6,951 bases of DNA from Chloroflexota bacterium (GTDB taxonomy: Bacteria; Chloroflexota; Anaerolineae; Anaerolineales; UBA11579). The position numbers and the translations under genes were made by a program. The stretch spans positions 727-7,677 of the forward strand of contig DNGN01000197.1 of the NCBI GenBank assembly GCA_003486225.1, read 5' to 3'. Positions 1 to 6,298 of the stretch are shown in pieces. The notes beneath the pieces were generated by a model. It ran no database searches and was not told the origin of the DNA. It saw nothing but the letters and a program-made list of their open reading frames with translations. The number at the start of each line of letters is the position of its first letter. Positions within the stretch are counted from its first letter, which is position 1.

Positions 1-482
1 CTGCCCCACACGGCCACATCCTGGATGGTAAAGCTGCGGAATAAGGTGATATCCTCGGTCAGGCGAGAGAGTTCGGCCAGATTGACAAAAATAAAAGCCA
101 GCATGACCACCCCGTCATATACCCGCTCGACAATGATCGTAGCCAGGGAGGCAGAGATCGGGACATCTTGCTTGTTCTTCAGCACCACTGCGCGCAAGAT
201 CTCTCCAGCCCGCGCCGGGAAGATATTGTTACCCGCATAGCCCATCGCCACGATAGGGAACATAGCCCGGGTGGGGATCTGCTTGACCGGGCGCAGCAGA
301 TAATGCCAGCGCCAGGCGCGCACCCAGAGGCCAATGAAATACGCGCCGACCCCAGGCAGTATCAGCCAATAATTTGCCTCGAGGGTTTTCTGCCACAGGG
401 TGGTGTATTCGATATCCTTCAGCACCCAGTACAAGAAAAAAGCGCTGATTGCAACGCCAAACCAAAATTGCCAACGTTTCAT
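1..482 (-). CDS. Partial integral membrane protein, LPG_synthase_TM / UPF0104 flippase-like family (N-terminal half)
   Basis: Reading the minus strand from an ATG at 482-480 gives 160 codons open to the left edge, so the C-terminal half lies outside the window. The start is fixed by an in-frame TAA at 497-495, only four codons upstream, with no other start codon between. Hydrophobic segments are visible at about residues 6-21, 39-55 and 125-137. Family hallmarks are an aromatic/Arg stretch around residues 53-64 (RAWRWHYLLRP), the conserved loop GNNIFPARAGEILRA (84-98) and ERVYDG (119-124). This is the pattern of the UPF0104 / lysylphosphatidylglycerol synthase transmembrane family, whose members are membrane proteins linked to lipid or lipid-linked sugar handling; the substrate here cannot be told. 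Full-length members are usually about 300-350 residues, so roughly half is present. No Shine-Dalgarno sequence is visible; a -10 element sits 9 bases upstream, suggesting a nearly leaderless mRNA. It is divergent from the propeller gene at 652. Confidence 0.85.
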   Translation of the reverse strand, partial: MKRWQFWFGVAISAFFLYWVLKDIEYTTLWQKTLEANYWLILPGVGAYFIGLWVRAWRWHYLLRPVKQIPTRAMFPIVAMGYAGNNIFPARAGEILRAVVLKNKQDVPISASLATIIVERVYDGVVMLAFIFVNLAELSRLTEDITLFRSFTIQDVAVWG

Positions 483-491
483 ATTGAGTTG

Positions 492-500
492 ATTTTACCA
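492..500 (-). promoter_or_regulatory. Extended -10 promoter element for the leftward membrane-protein gene
   Basis: On the minus strand the sequence reads TGG-TAAAAT (500-492), an extended -10 (TGn plus a hexamer matching TATAAT at 5 of 6). Only 9 bases separate it from the ATG at 482, so transcription would start about 2-3 bases before the start codon. No good -35 hexamer is seen at 16-18 bases upstream, which is tolerated for extended -10 promoters. The call is from sequence only. Confidence 0.45.
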
Positions 501-616
501 TCAGGTCAAGCCTTTCACCCAGAAACCTGCCCCGCACCTCTCAGCAGACGCGGCATCAAATCTGGCCAACCGCGGCACCTGGAGACCGGACTGGGTGGTT
601 TGAGACAAAATACCTG

Positions 617-645
617 TAGGCAGTGGTTTCTTCCTACTTTATAAT
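617..645 (+). promoter_or_regulatory. Sigma-70-type promoter for the propeller gene, probably leaderless
   Basis: TAGGCA at 617-622 (4 of 6 matches to TTGACA) is followed by a 17-base spacer and a perfect TATAAT at 640-645. The ATG begins at 652, six bases after the -10, which is where transcription itself would be expected to start. No ribosome binding site fits in this space, so the mRNA would begin at or next to the start codon. Confidence 0.6.
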
Positions 646-651
646 AAAAGT

Positions 652-2070
652 ATGAATACTAGTCGCAGGACGTTGTTCCTGGTGGCCGCGGCTGTCCTGG
701 TCTTGTTGGTGGGGACTTTGCTGGTCGTGATGCTGCCCAAGGTGGATGGGTTCGGCCCGCAAACCATCCAGGGCGGCCTGCCGCGCACATCCCCTCTCTG
801 GATCACCTTCACGCGCCAGATGCGCCCCGAATCCATCCAGGAACTGCTGACCATCTCACCCGAGATTGCCGGGGAGTTCACCTGGGAAGATAAAACCCTC
901 ACCTTCACCCCGGAAGAGGAATGGCCAGCCGGGACGCAGGTCCAGGTGATTTTGCAGGCTGGTGCAAGTTCCAGCCTCGGGCTGCCCACCCGCCAGGAAG
1001 TATCCTGGTCGTTTGAGGTGGCCCCCATCCTGATGGCGTACCTCTGGCCTTCGGAGGGCAGCAGCCAGCTTTTCTCCCTGGATGTCGACACCGGAGAGAC
1101 TATCCAGCTGACCCAAACCAGCCGGGTGCTGGCGTATGCCTTCGCACCAGACGGGCGCAGCTTCTATTACTTCGCAGAGAACAACCAGGGCGGCAGCGAT
1201 TTATTTGCCTCAGACCGTTTCGAAGCTGTTGAAAACGCCGAATACACCCCTACCCGCTTGCTGACCTGCCAACGGGCAATTTGCTCCTCCCCGGTGATTT
1301 CTCCGGATGGCAGGACCCTGGCTTACCTGAGGAATGACGCCGAGGTCTGGCTATTGGCGCTGGATGAGCCAGCCGAAGCGCAGCAGGTCAGTCGCAAAGG
1401 CCATCCTTCCTGGCAGCCGCTCTGGTCGCCAACCGGAAGGCTGGCGTATTACGACTCGCAAGAGCTGGCCTACAAGGTCTTCAACCCGGCTTCGGGCGAG
1501 CAGATCTCCTTACCGAACCAGAGCGGTGAAACCGCGGCCTGGGCACCTGGCGGAACTGCGCTGATCGCGCCGGATGCCTTTACTTCCGAAACAGATATTC
1601 TGCGCGGCCCAACGGGCGAAGAAGCCAATCAGGAGGTGAACGAATCGGAACTGGAGCCGGTGCGGGTGCTCAGCAGCCAGCTGATGGTCTACCAGGTGGA
1701 TGGTGATACTATCAGCACTCTGACTGAAGAGCCGCTGGCGGAAGATTTCTCACCGGCCTTTTCGCCAGATGGTTCAACCCTGGCCTTCACCCGCCGCTAC
1801 CTGGACGATGAGCGCTGGACGCCTGGACGCCAGGTCTGGCTGATGGCGTTCCCCGGAGCTGGCTCGTCAGCCAGCCAACTGCGGCCGCTGACGGACTCGC
1901 CTTCCTTCATGTATATGGGAATCGTCTGGCATCCGGATGGCACAAAACTGGCTGCCACCCGCTTTGATGTCACCCTGCTGACAGAGCCACCGGAAATCTG
2001 GCTCTTTGAGCGCAGCGGCAAGGCCCTGCGCCTGGTGATCGGCGGTTTCAGTCCCGGATGGATTCCCTGA
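652..2070 (+). CDS. Membrane-anchored SbsA-like Ig domain plus TolB/PD40-type beta-propeller protein
   Basis: The 472-residue product has a basic N-terminus (MNTSRR) and a hydrophobic anchor at about residues 7-28, so the rest should lie outside the cytoplasmic membrane. There is no cysteine lipobox. Residues about 33-124 look like an SbsA-type Ig-like domain (Big_5): LWITFTRQM, then TISPEIAG, KTLTFTPEE and SWSFEV, the usual strand pattern. The rest is a beta-propeller with PD40/WD40-like blade signatures: FAPDGRSFYY (164-173), ISPDGRTLAY (216-225), WSPTGRLAYY (258-267), WAPGGTALI (297-305), FSPDGSTLAF (370-379), WHPDGTKLAA (426-435) and a closing GFSPGWIP at the C-terminus. Six or seven blades are likely. 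An acidic insertion lies at about 312-336. No catalytic residues are evident; such proteins usually bind peptides, proteins or glycans. Its own promoter lies just upstream. The function is unknown; it is not a true TolB because no Tol/Pal genes are nearby. Confidence 0.85.
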   Translation: MNTSRRTLFLVAAAVLVLLVGTLLVVMLPKVDGFGPQTIQGGLPRTSPLWITFTRQMRPESIQELLTISPEIAGEFTWEDKTLTFTPEEEWPAGTQVQVILQAGASSSLGLPTRQEVSWSFEVAPILMAYLWPSEGSSQLFSLDVDTGETIQLTQTSRVLAYAFAPDGRSFYYFAENNQGGSDLFASDRFEAVENAEYTPTRLLTCQRAICSSPVISPDGRTLAYLRNDAEVWLLALDEPAEAQQVSRKGHPSWQPLWSPTGRLAYYDSQELAYKVFNPASGEQISLPNQSGETAAWAPGGTALIAPDAFTSETDILRGPTGEEANQEVNESELEPVRVLSSQLMVYQVDGDTISTLTEEPLAEDFSPAFSPDGSTLAFTRRYLDDERWTPGRQVWLMAFPGAGSSASQLRPLTDSPSFMYMGIVWHPDGTKLAATRFDVTLLTEPPEIWLFERSGKALRLVIGGFSPGWIP

Positions 2071-2117
2071 TTAAGTTTCGCCATTTGCACTCTCCACCAA
2101 CTCCGCAGACAATCTTA

Positions 2118-2138
2118 CTGGTGCACGTTTTGCACTGG
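2118..2138 (+). terminator. Weak stem-loop downstream of the propeller gene
   Basis: GTGCA (2121-2125) and TGCAC (2131-2135) pair perfectly around a 5-base loop, and the RNA stem can be extended by G-U, U-G and C-G pairs to 2118/2138. Only three T residues follow, so it is at best a weak terminator about 48 bases after the stop codon. Confidence 0.25.
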
Positions 2139-2194
2139 AACTTTATGGCACAGGATTAACAGTTTGGGCTATTTGGTAGCTTGGTCTAGATTCC

Positions 2195-2227
2195 GCAGCC
2201 AATTAAAGAATATAGGTTATAGGCTGC
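2195..2227. repeat. Small inverted repeat in the leader of the acyltransferase gene
   Basis: GCAGCC (2195-2200) and GGCTGC (2222-2227) are perfect inverted copies separated by 21 AT-rich bases that also contain a short tandem TATAGG-T-TATAGG (2211-2223). It lies about 24 bases before the ribosome binding site. It could be an operator or a leader hairpin, but a 6-base repeat is also possible by chance. No convincing promoter was found in the surrounding 2071-2261 gap. Confidence 0.25.
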
Positions 2228-2250
2228 ATGTATTAATTTGAGATCGGTCA

Positions 2251-2256
2251 AGGAGG
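2251..2256 (+). promoter_or_regulatory. Strong ribosome binding site that decides the acyltransferase start
   Basis: AGGAGG, a full match to the anti-Shine-Dalgarno core, lies 5 bases before ATG 2262 and 8 bases before ATG 2265. It rules out an upstream in-frame TTG at 2238, which would place this site inside the coding region. Confidence 0.8.
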
Positions 2257-2261
2257 AAAAA

Positions 2262-3149
2262 ATGATGAACCAAACCTCTGCAAAACTAGCAAATTTTTGG
2301 AGCCTGCTTACCCAATATTTTACGTTAGATAAATTCATCGAACAGTTCGCCCGCAAGATGGTGACAGGCCAAAAATCCAATGCTGTTCTCAGGGCTAAAA
2401 AGAACCTTTCTCTGATTACAAACCTGCCAAAAGATGACCCTCAAAATGCCTTAATTTTAGAAGGTGTCTACCAGAATCTTCTCTACAATTACCTGGAATT
2501 TTTTAAGATATGCCTTGCGGGGTCAGAAAAATTTAAGCTTTGTATCGATCTCGATCGCACGGTAATCCGGCAAATATATTCTGCCCTGGGTAAAGGTCAA
2601 GGTGTAATCTTTGCAGGTCTTCATACCTATGGATACGATATAGGTATGCGAGCTATGAATGAATACTTGCCAAGTATTCAGATCATTGGCAAACCAAATC
2701 CAGAAAAAGGTGAGAAATTAATGCACTGGTTGCGGAAAATCAACCGGGTTTCTGTTACGCCGCTCTCCTTTTCCTCTTTGCGGAATGCTGTTGCCAGGCT
2801 TACCTCTGGAGGGATTGTCGCAATCGCAATAGATCTACCGGTGAAATCCTGCGAGAAATTTGATTTTTTCGAGCGTGATGCCCTGCTAACCAATGCCCAT
2901 ACCAGATTGGCAGTTCAGACTGGGGCAAAAATATTCCTTTTCTATTCTCACCGGGTAGGCAAAAGCAAGTACTGCATCGAAATCCAAGAGGTCCTACCAC
3001 CCGAAAATTTTCAGCAAAAGAAAGATTTGATCTCCTCATGGGCTCAGAAATCTTATCAGCAGGTCGAACCTCTCATCTTGTGCTGGCCAGAATCATGGTA
3101 TGGCATGACATTTGAGCTGTTTTCACCGGACCAATCCAGCCAGGTTTAA
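2262..3149 (+). CDS. LpxL/HtrB-type lysophospholipid acyltransferase (LPLAT superfamily)
   Basis: The 295-residue product is close to the usual length of about 300 for LpxL/HtrB-like acyltransferases. Family signs appear in the right order: GQGVIFAGLHTYGYD (112-126) carrying the catalytic H-x4-D pair (H121, D126); GGIVAIAIDLP (183-193), matching the block that ends in Asp-x-Pro; a glycine/Ala-rich stretch with LAVQTGAKIF (216-225); and a C-terminal PESWYGMTFELF (276-287), like the PEQ-W motif of LpxL proteins. Such enzymes move an acyl chain onto a glycolipid or lysolipid at the inner membrane; PatA of mycobacteria is a relative. No N-terminal membrane helix is obvious. The gene is much more AT-rich than its neighbours: 33% GC in 2281-2340 and 43% in 2701-2760, against 68% in 1801-1860 (my counts). 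It is also flanked by AT-rich gaps, suggesting horizontal transfer. ATG 2265 is an equally possible start. The substrate is unknown. Confidence 0.78.
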   Translation: MMNQTSAKLANFWSLLTQYFTLDKFIEQFARKMVTGQKSNAVLRAKKNLSLITNLPKDDPQNALILEGVYQNLLYNYLEFFKICLAGSEKFKLCIDLDRTVIRQIYSALGKGQGVIFAGLHTYGYDIGMRAMNEYLPSIQIIGKPNPEKGEKLMHWLRKINRVSVTPLSFSSLRNAVARLTSGGIVAIAIDLPVKSCEKFDFFERDALLTNAHTRLAVQTGAKIFLFYSHRVGKSKYCIEIQEVLPPENFQQKKDLISSWAQKSYQQVEPLILCWPESWYGMTFELFSPDQSSQV

Positions 3150-3282
3150 GCTTGAGGAACCGGGACTGTTGATAGTAAAATTGGTATGTTATTGAAGTTG
3201 CCTGAACCTTATTCTAGCGGGTAACTTCTCAACAGAATGAAAGCTCGCGTTGAGCTCGAAACAAGGCCAAGCAAAAATTTTC

Positions 3283-3287
3283 GGAGG
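3283..3287 (+). promoter_or_regulatory. Ribosome binding site of the redoxin gene with unusually long spacing
   Basis: GGAGG lies 14 bases before ATG 3302, longer than the common 5-9. No other in-frame start codon exists between the site and this ATG, and the next homologous residues begin a few codons later, so the ATG is kept. Confidence 0.5.
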
Positions 3288-3301
3288 TACAACTCACCAG
3301 C

Positions 3302-3814
3302 ATGGGATCCACTATCAAGACGGGCACCAAAGCCCCAAACTTCACCCTTTACAGCCTGAATGAAAAGCCTTACAGCCTGGAAAGCTTGCGAGGAAAAACT
3401 GTCGTACTCAACTTTTGGTCTGCGGAATGCCCGTGGTCTGCCCGGGCAGATGAAACCTTAAAAAATATGGCTGATGAATGGGGCAGCGAGGTAATTGTGC
3501 TGACCATTGCCCCCAATGCCAATGAGAGCAAAGATCTGATCCAGCAGTCTGCTCAAAACCGTGCGATCTCCCCCATCCTAGTGGATCCAAACCAGCAGGT
3601 TGCCCGCCTCTTCGGCGCTCAGATCACCCCCCAGGTTTACGTGATCGACCCGCAGGGACACCTGCGCTACCAGGGCGCATTTGACGATGCCAGCTTCCGC
3701 AATCCGGAACCCACCTGCAACTACCTTTGGGAGGCGGTGGAGGCCATCCTGGCGGGAGAAAACCCCATTCCAGCCGAGCGGCCAGCATACGGCTGCACAA
3801 TTGTCTTCAACTGA
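3302..3814 (+). CDS. Redoxin / AhpC-TSA family protein, PRX_like1-type thioredoxin fold
   Basis: The 170-residue product has no signal peptide and should be cytoplasmic. It starts with the typical GTKAPNFTLYSLNEK (8-22) and has the active-site strand VVLNFWSAECPWSARAD (34-50), with a single cysteine C43 in CPWS; the second cysteine of a thioredoxin CxxC is serine. TP at 109-110 is the cis-proline loop next to the active site. The C-terminal features GAFDDASFRNPEP (125-137) and YGCTIVF (163-169) match the PRX_like1 group, whose members end in a GC-x-I-hydrophobic motif. C139 and C165 are possible resolving cysteines. The likely role is thiol-based peroxide reduction or disulfide exchange; membership of the fold is clear, the exact reaction is not. 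The gene is followed by a strong palindrome shared with the converging hom gene. The 152-base gap before it has no clear promoter. Confidence 0.85.
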   Translation: MGSTIKTGTKAPNFTLYSLNEKPYSLESLRGKTVVLNFWSAECPWSARADETLKNMADEWGSEVIVLTIAPNANESKDLIQQSAQNRAISPILVDPNQQVARLFGAQITPQVYVIDPQGHLRYQGAFDDASFRNPEPTCNYLWEAVEAILAGENPIPAERPAYGCTIVFN

Positions 3815-3864
3815 TTCCCCAGCCTCATCCCAACTTTGCCCTGGCGCTCCCCGAGGTTAATTAG

Positions 3865-3894
3865 AAAGATCCCCAAACATGTTTGGGGATCTTT
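3865..3894. terminator. Bidirectional terminator, perfect 30-base palindrome
   Basis: The left arm AAAGATCCCCAAACA (3865-3879) is exactly mirrored by the right arm to 3894, giving a 15-base-pair uninterrupted inverted repeat. Arms begin with AAA and end with TTT, and further T-rich sequence follows on both strands (CTTTAGTTTAG rightward; CTTTCTAATTAA leftward). It lies 50 bases after the redoxin stop and 42 bases after the hom stop, so it can end transcripts from both directions. Confidence 0.9.
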
Positions 3895-3936
3895 AGTTTA
3901 GATCAATATGCCAGCCGCAGGAGGTTAAGCCCAAAG

Positions 3937-4962
3937 TTACTTGACCGCATTCAGAAAGTCGGCCAGCAAGCCGTAAGCGGTGGTATGCGGGCCGGGATCG
4001 GATTCGATCAGAGACAACTTACCGAGCACGTCGCTCTCCAGGCTGACGATCGAGGTGGTGCCCTCCACCGAGTAGGCCGGCACATCCGGTCCAACCAAAG
4101 CGGGGCTTACTTTTGCCCGCACCTGATCGCCCTCCCGCCAGGCGGCACATAGCAGCTTCCAGCGTTTTCCTTCCGCCTTGGCCTGGGCAATTTTCTGGCT
4201 GCTGATCTCCCGGATACCGGTGCGCGCCACCTTATCTGGCGTGAAGGGCACATTCATCAAAACTGTGATCAAGGCCGAGATCTTTACGGCAGCGTCCCAA
4301 CCGTCCACATCCCCGCTGGGGTCAGTTTCAGCCACCCCGATAGATTGTGCATAGGCCACTGCCTGTTCAAAGGATTGGCCGCCTTCCATCTGGGTGAGGA
4401 TCAAGTTGGTAGTTGAATTCAAAACACCTTCAATGCGCGAGATATTGGCCGCCGGCAGGGCTTCCCGGTAGACCCCGAAAACCGGCGCACCGTCCATGAC
4501 CGTTGATTCAAATAGAAACCGCACTCCTTTCTCGGCGGCCAGAGCGGTTAGCGAATGGTAGCCATGCACCACCGGCCCTTTATTGGCTGTAACGGCGTGC
4601 ATCCCGAGGTTGAGTGCTGTTCGAATGTGCTCCAGGGCAGGCTGCCCGTCTGCATAGCTGACCGGCGTATTTTCGAACAAGACATGTGCCCCGCTGGCCC
4701 GGATGAAGTCCAGGTTATCTTCCGGGGCCGGTTGGGCAGAAAGTTGATCCAGCGACCTGCCGCTTGCGACAAGGTCCAGGGCGGCCTGAATATCCAGCCC
4801 GGTATGGTCGATCGCCCTGCCGCGACGGCCAGTGGCGATTGCGGTGAAGGTAAAGCCGATCTGGTAGCGCCGGCGCAGTTCCTCTTCTTTGCGCACCAAA
4901 AGCTGGGCAAAGGCCTGGCCAACATTCCCAAACCCAAGTAGTGCCAATTTGTAATTTTTCAT
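3937..4962 (-). CDS. hom: Homoserine dehydrogenase, short form without ACT domain
   Basis: The 341-residue product reduces aspartate 4-semialdehyde to homoserine with NAD(P)H, the branch step toward threonine and methionine, in the cytoplasm. The N-terminal Rossmann loop is GFGNVG (10-15). TANKGPVV (125-132) carries the conserved Lys128 of the NKG motif. FESTVMDGAPVF (151-162) and GVLNSTTNLIL (179-189) are catalytic-domain blocks. AETDPSGDVDGWDAAVK (211-227) holds the residues equivalent to yeast E208, D214, D219 and K223, here E212, D218, D223 and K227, so the enzyme should be active. The protein ends soon after the catalytic domain, so there is no C-terminal ACT domain and no feedback control of that type. 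The start ATG has AAGGA six bases upstream. It is the last gene of the leftward run, 33 bases after the kinase-like gene, and ends at the shared terminator. Confidence 0.95.
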   Translation of the reverse strand: MKNYKLALLGFGNVGQAFAQLLVRKEEELRRRYQIGFTFTAIATGRRGRAIDHTGLDIQAALDLVASGRSLDQLSAQPAPEDNLDFIRASGAHVLFENTPVSYADGQPALEHIRTALNLGMHAVTANKGPVVHGYHSLTALAAEKGVRFLFESTVMDGAPVFGVYREALPAANISRIEGVLNSTTNLILTQMEGGQSFEQAVAYAQSIGVAETDPSGDVDGWDAAVKISALITVLMNVPFTPDKVARTGIREISSQKIAQAKAEGKRWKLLCAAWREGDQVRAKVSPALVGPDVPAYSVEGTTSIVSLESDVLGKLSLIESDPGPHTTAYGLLADFLNAVK

Positions 4963-4968
4963 CTGAAT

Positions 4969-4973
4969 TCCTT
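4969..4973 (-). promoter_or_regulatory. Ribosome binding site of hom
   Basis: On the minus strand AAGGA (4973-4969) is six bases before ATG 4962, a normal spacing. No terminator or clear promoter separates it from the upstream kinase-like gene. Confidence 0.65.
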
Positions 4974-4995
4974 TTTATTTGCGGGGAATATTTTC

Positions 4996-5727
4996 TTACA
5001 CTGGCGGCCAGGGCATGGAATAACGGTCCTGCCGCGGGAATGGAAAAATACCGGCTTGCAAGGTTTCCTCGATCCGGCCGCTAATGGCCTGGATTTCCCT
5101 GCGGCTGAGATAGTCACAGAGCTGCTGGTACAGGTCACCATCAGGGCCCAGCTTGGCGTTGAGATTTTCCAATTGGGCGATCTCCTGGTCTGTCAGGGGC
5201 TGGCCGGCAAAGTCCCAGATCACGGTGCGCAGTTTGGGTTCCACATGGAAGCACACCCCATGGTCGATCAGCCACAACTGCCCCTGGGGATCCACGAGGA
5301 TATGGCCGGCTTTGCGGTCGGTATTATTGGCCACCACGTCAAACAGAACTACCGGACGCACACTGGCTTTATCGTTTTGAGAAAACTGGAAGTAATGATA
5401 CTCTGGATCATGTTCAACATAACTTTGCAAAGAGCCAGGCCCGGAGGGGGCTTGCTGCCGGAAAACTGTGGGCGGCACCATATGCCAGCCGCCGCCTTCA
5501 CTCAGCAGGTATGCCGCCACTTCGCGTCCGGCCAGGGTCTCATTGGGAAAATCCCAGAGCGGCCTTTCGCCCCGAACAGGCTTATATACGCCCTGGTGGA
5601 CCTGCCCCTGATAGCGGATATCACAGAGAAAAGTATAATTGGACCCCCACATGAACTGACCGGTGACCTGCATGTCACCATGCTTCAATAGTTCAATCAG
5701 AAAGGCAGGATCGGAACTCAGTACCAT
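4996..5727 (-). CDS. SCO1664-family protein (TIGR03843), PI3/4-kinase-like
   Basis: The 243-residue product matches the SCO1664 family, a group related to phosphatidylinositol 3/4-kinases. Visible elements are an N-terminal LLKHGDMQVTGQFMWGSN (13-30); the nucleotide-binding strand GVYKPVRGERPLWDFP (46-61) with Lys49; GREVAAYLLS (67-76), probably supplying the Glu that pairs with the Lys; the catalytic-loop-like FDVVANNTDRKAGHIL (129-144) with D130, N135 and D137; and the metal-binding LIDHGVCFH (153-161) with D155. All the residues expected for phosphotransfer are present. The substrate is unknown, and lipid, small molecule or protein are all possible. The protein has no membrane segment. It lies 25 bases after the DUF3090 gene and is followed by hom. 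The nearest purine-rich site (AAGG, 5743-5740) is 12 bases from the start; the start is supported by the N-terminal match to the family. Confidence 0.88.
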   Translation of the reverse strand: MVLSSDPAFLIELLKHGDMQVTGQFMWGSNYTFLCDIRYQGQVHQGVYKPVRGERPLWDFPNETLAGREVAAYLLSEGGGWHMVPPTVFRQQAPSGPGSLQSYVEHDPEYHYFQFSQNDKASVRPVVLFDVVANNTDRKAGHILVDPQGQLWLIDHGVCFHVEPKLRTVIWDFAGQPLTDQEIAQLENLNAKLGPDGDLYQQLCDYLSRREIQAISGRIEETLQAGIFPFPRQDRYSMPWPPV

Positions 5728-5752
5728 GGGTCAAACATGCCTTGGCAACCAG

Positions 5753-6298
5753 CTAGGCTTTATGTCCATTCTTGCGGGCGCAAAAATGACCTTCAGGATC
5801 CATCGGCTCGCCGCATTGCTCACACAGCGGCCGTCCCCGGCTGGCAATTTCCATCCCCCAATTCACCAGTGCGCGCACCTGTTTGCGCGTGCACCAAAAC
5901 CTGACCACCATACCTTGGGGCTCTTCTTCCGATCCCTCGGGCGGGGAGGGAAATTCTCGAGCGATCACACCCACCAGATCATTTTCACCATCAAACGATA
6001 GCCCAAACTCTGAAACCCGAAAGAGCGGCTCTACCGGCGGCAAGATGCGCATCTGATCTTCTTTATAATCTCCCGAAACCTCGCGCATCAGCGGCATCCG
6101 CTGCATAATTTCGCTCAAGAACTGGTCAATGCCAATGGTCAGCGTCTGGAGCTGGAATTTTTCAATGATCAGGGTGACCACCTGGTTGCCTTTGCTGGCC
6201 TGCAGGTAAAAGACGCGCTTTCCAGGCGGCCCAATGGCATCGGCGGTAATATGCGTGACCGGTTTTAACTCAATTTCTTTGTTTTCAAAATCATCCAT
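5753..6298 (-). CDS. DUF3090 family protein (TIGR03847) with C-terminal zinc-ribbon-like motif
   Basis: The 181-residue cytoplasmic protein matches the DUF3090 family, the second member of the kinase/phosphatase trio. It has an N-terminal GPPGKRVFYLQASKG (23-37), VVTLIIEKFQLQTL (40-53), an acidic loop at about 119-127, a beta-strand VVRFWCTRKQVRALV (131-145), and a C-terminal tail from GRPLCEQCGEP (155-165) to DPEGHFCARKNGH (167-179). C159, C162 and C173, together with H171 or H178, look like a zinc site. No enzymatic residues can be named; a binding or adaptor role for the kinase or phosphatase is an inference from constant gene association. The start at 6298 puts 22 residues before GPPG, as in relatives. 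A Shine-Dalgarno-like AAGGA (6317-6313) is 14 bases upstream, but only 6 from an out-of-frame ATG at 6306. Confidence 0.87.
   Translation of the reverse strand: MDDFENKEIELKPVTHITADAIGPPGKRVFYLQASKGNQVVTLIIEKFQLQTLTIGIDQFLSEIMQRMPLMREVSGDYKEDQMRILPPVEPLFRVSEFGLSFDGENDLVGVIAREFPSPPEGSEEEPQGMVVRFWCTRKQVRALVNWGMEIASRGRPLCEQCGEPMDPEGHFCARKNGHKA

Noticed and set aside
229..537. 102-codon open frame on the minus strand beginning upstream of the membrane-protein gene
   Set aside because: It is a frame-shifted shadow; the family motifs GNNIFPARAGEILRA and ERVYDG are in the frame starting at 482.
168..644. 158-codon open frame on the plus strand
   Set aside because: It overlaps the clearly coding membrane-protein gene on the other strand and runs through the divergent promoter region; no recognisable motif.
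2238..2261. In-frame TTG as an earlier start for the acyltransferase
   Set aside because: The strong AGGAGG at 2251-2256 would lie inside the coding region, and it is ideally spaced for ATG 2262 or 2265.
3169..3215. Possible promoter pieces (TTGATA, TTGAAG, TATTCT) before the redoxin gene
   Set aside because: No pair has a 16-18 base spacing, so no promoter can be supported.
3242..3256. Inverted repeat AGCTC-N5-GAGCT before the redoxin gene
   Set aside because: Only 5 bases per arm, no T-run and no promoter element nearby; expected by chance at this size.
3421..3439. Thioredoxin-type CxxC active site in the redoxin
   Set aside because: The motif reads CPWS; the second cysteine is absent, so a classical thioredoxin or TlpA reading is not supported.
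4555..4941. 128-codon open frame on the plus strand
   Set aside because: It is antisense to hom and lacks recognisable protein features.
5056..5691. 211-codon open frame on the plus strand
   Set aside because: It is antisense to the kinase-like gene, whose motifs clearly mark the true frame; the translation resembles no family I know.
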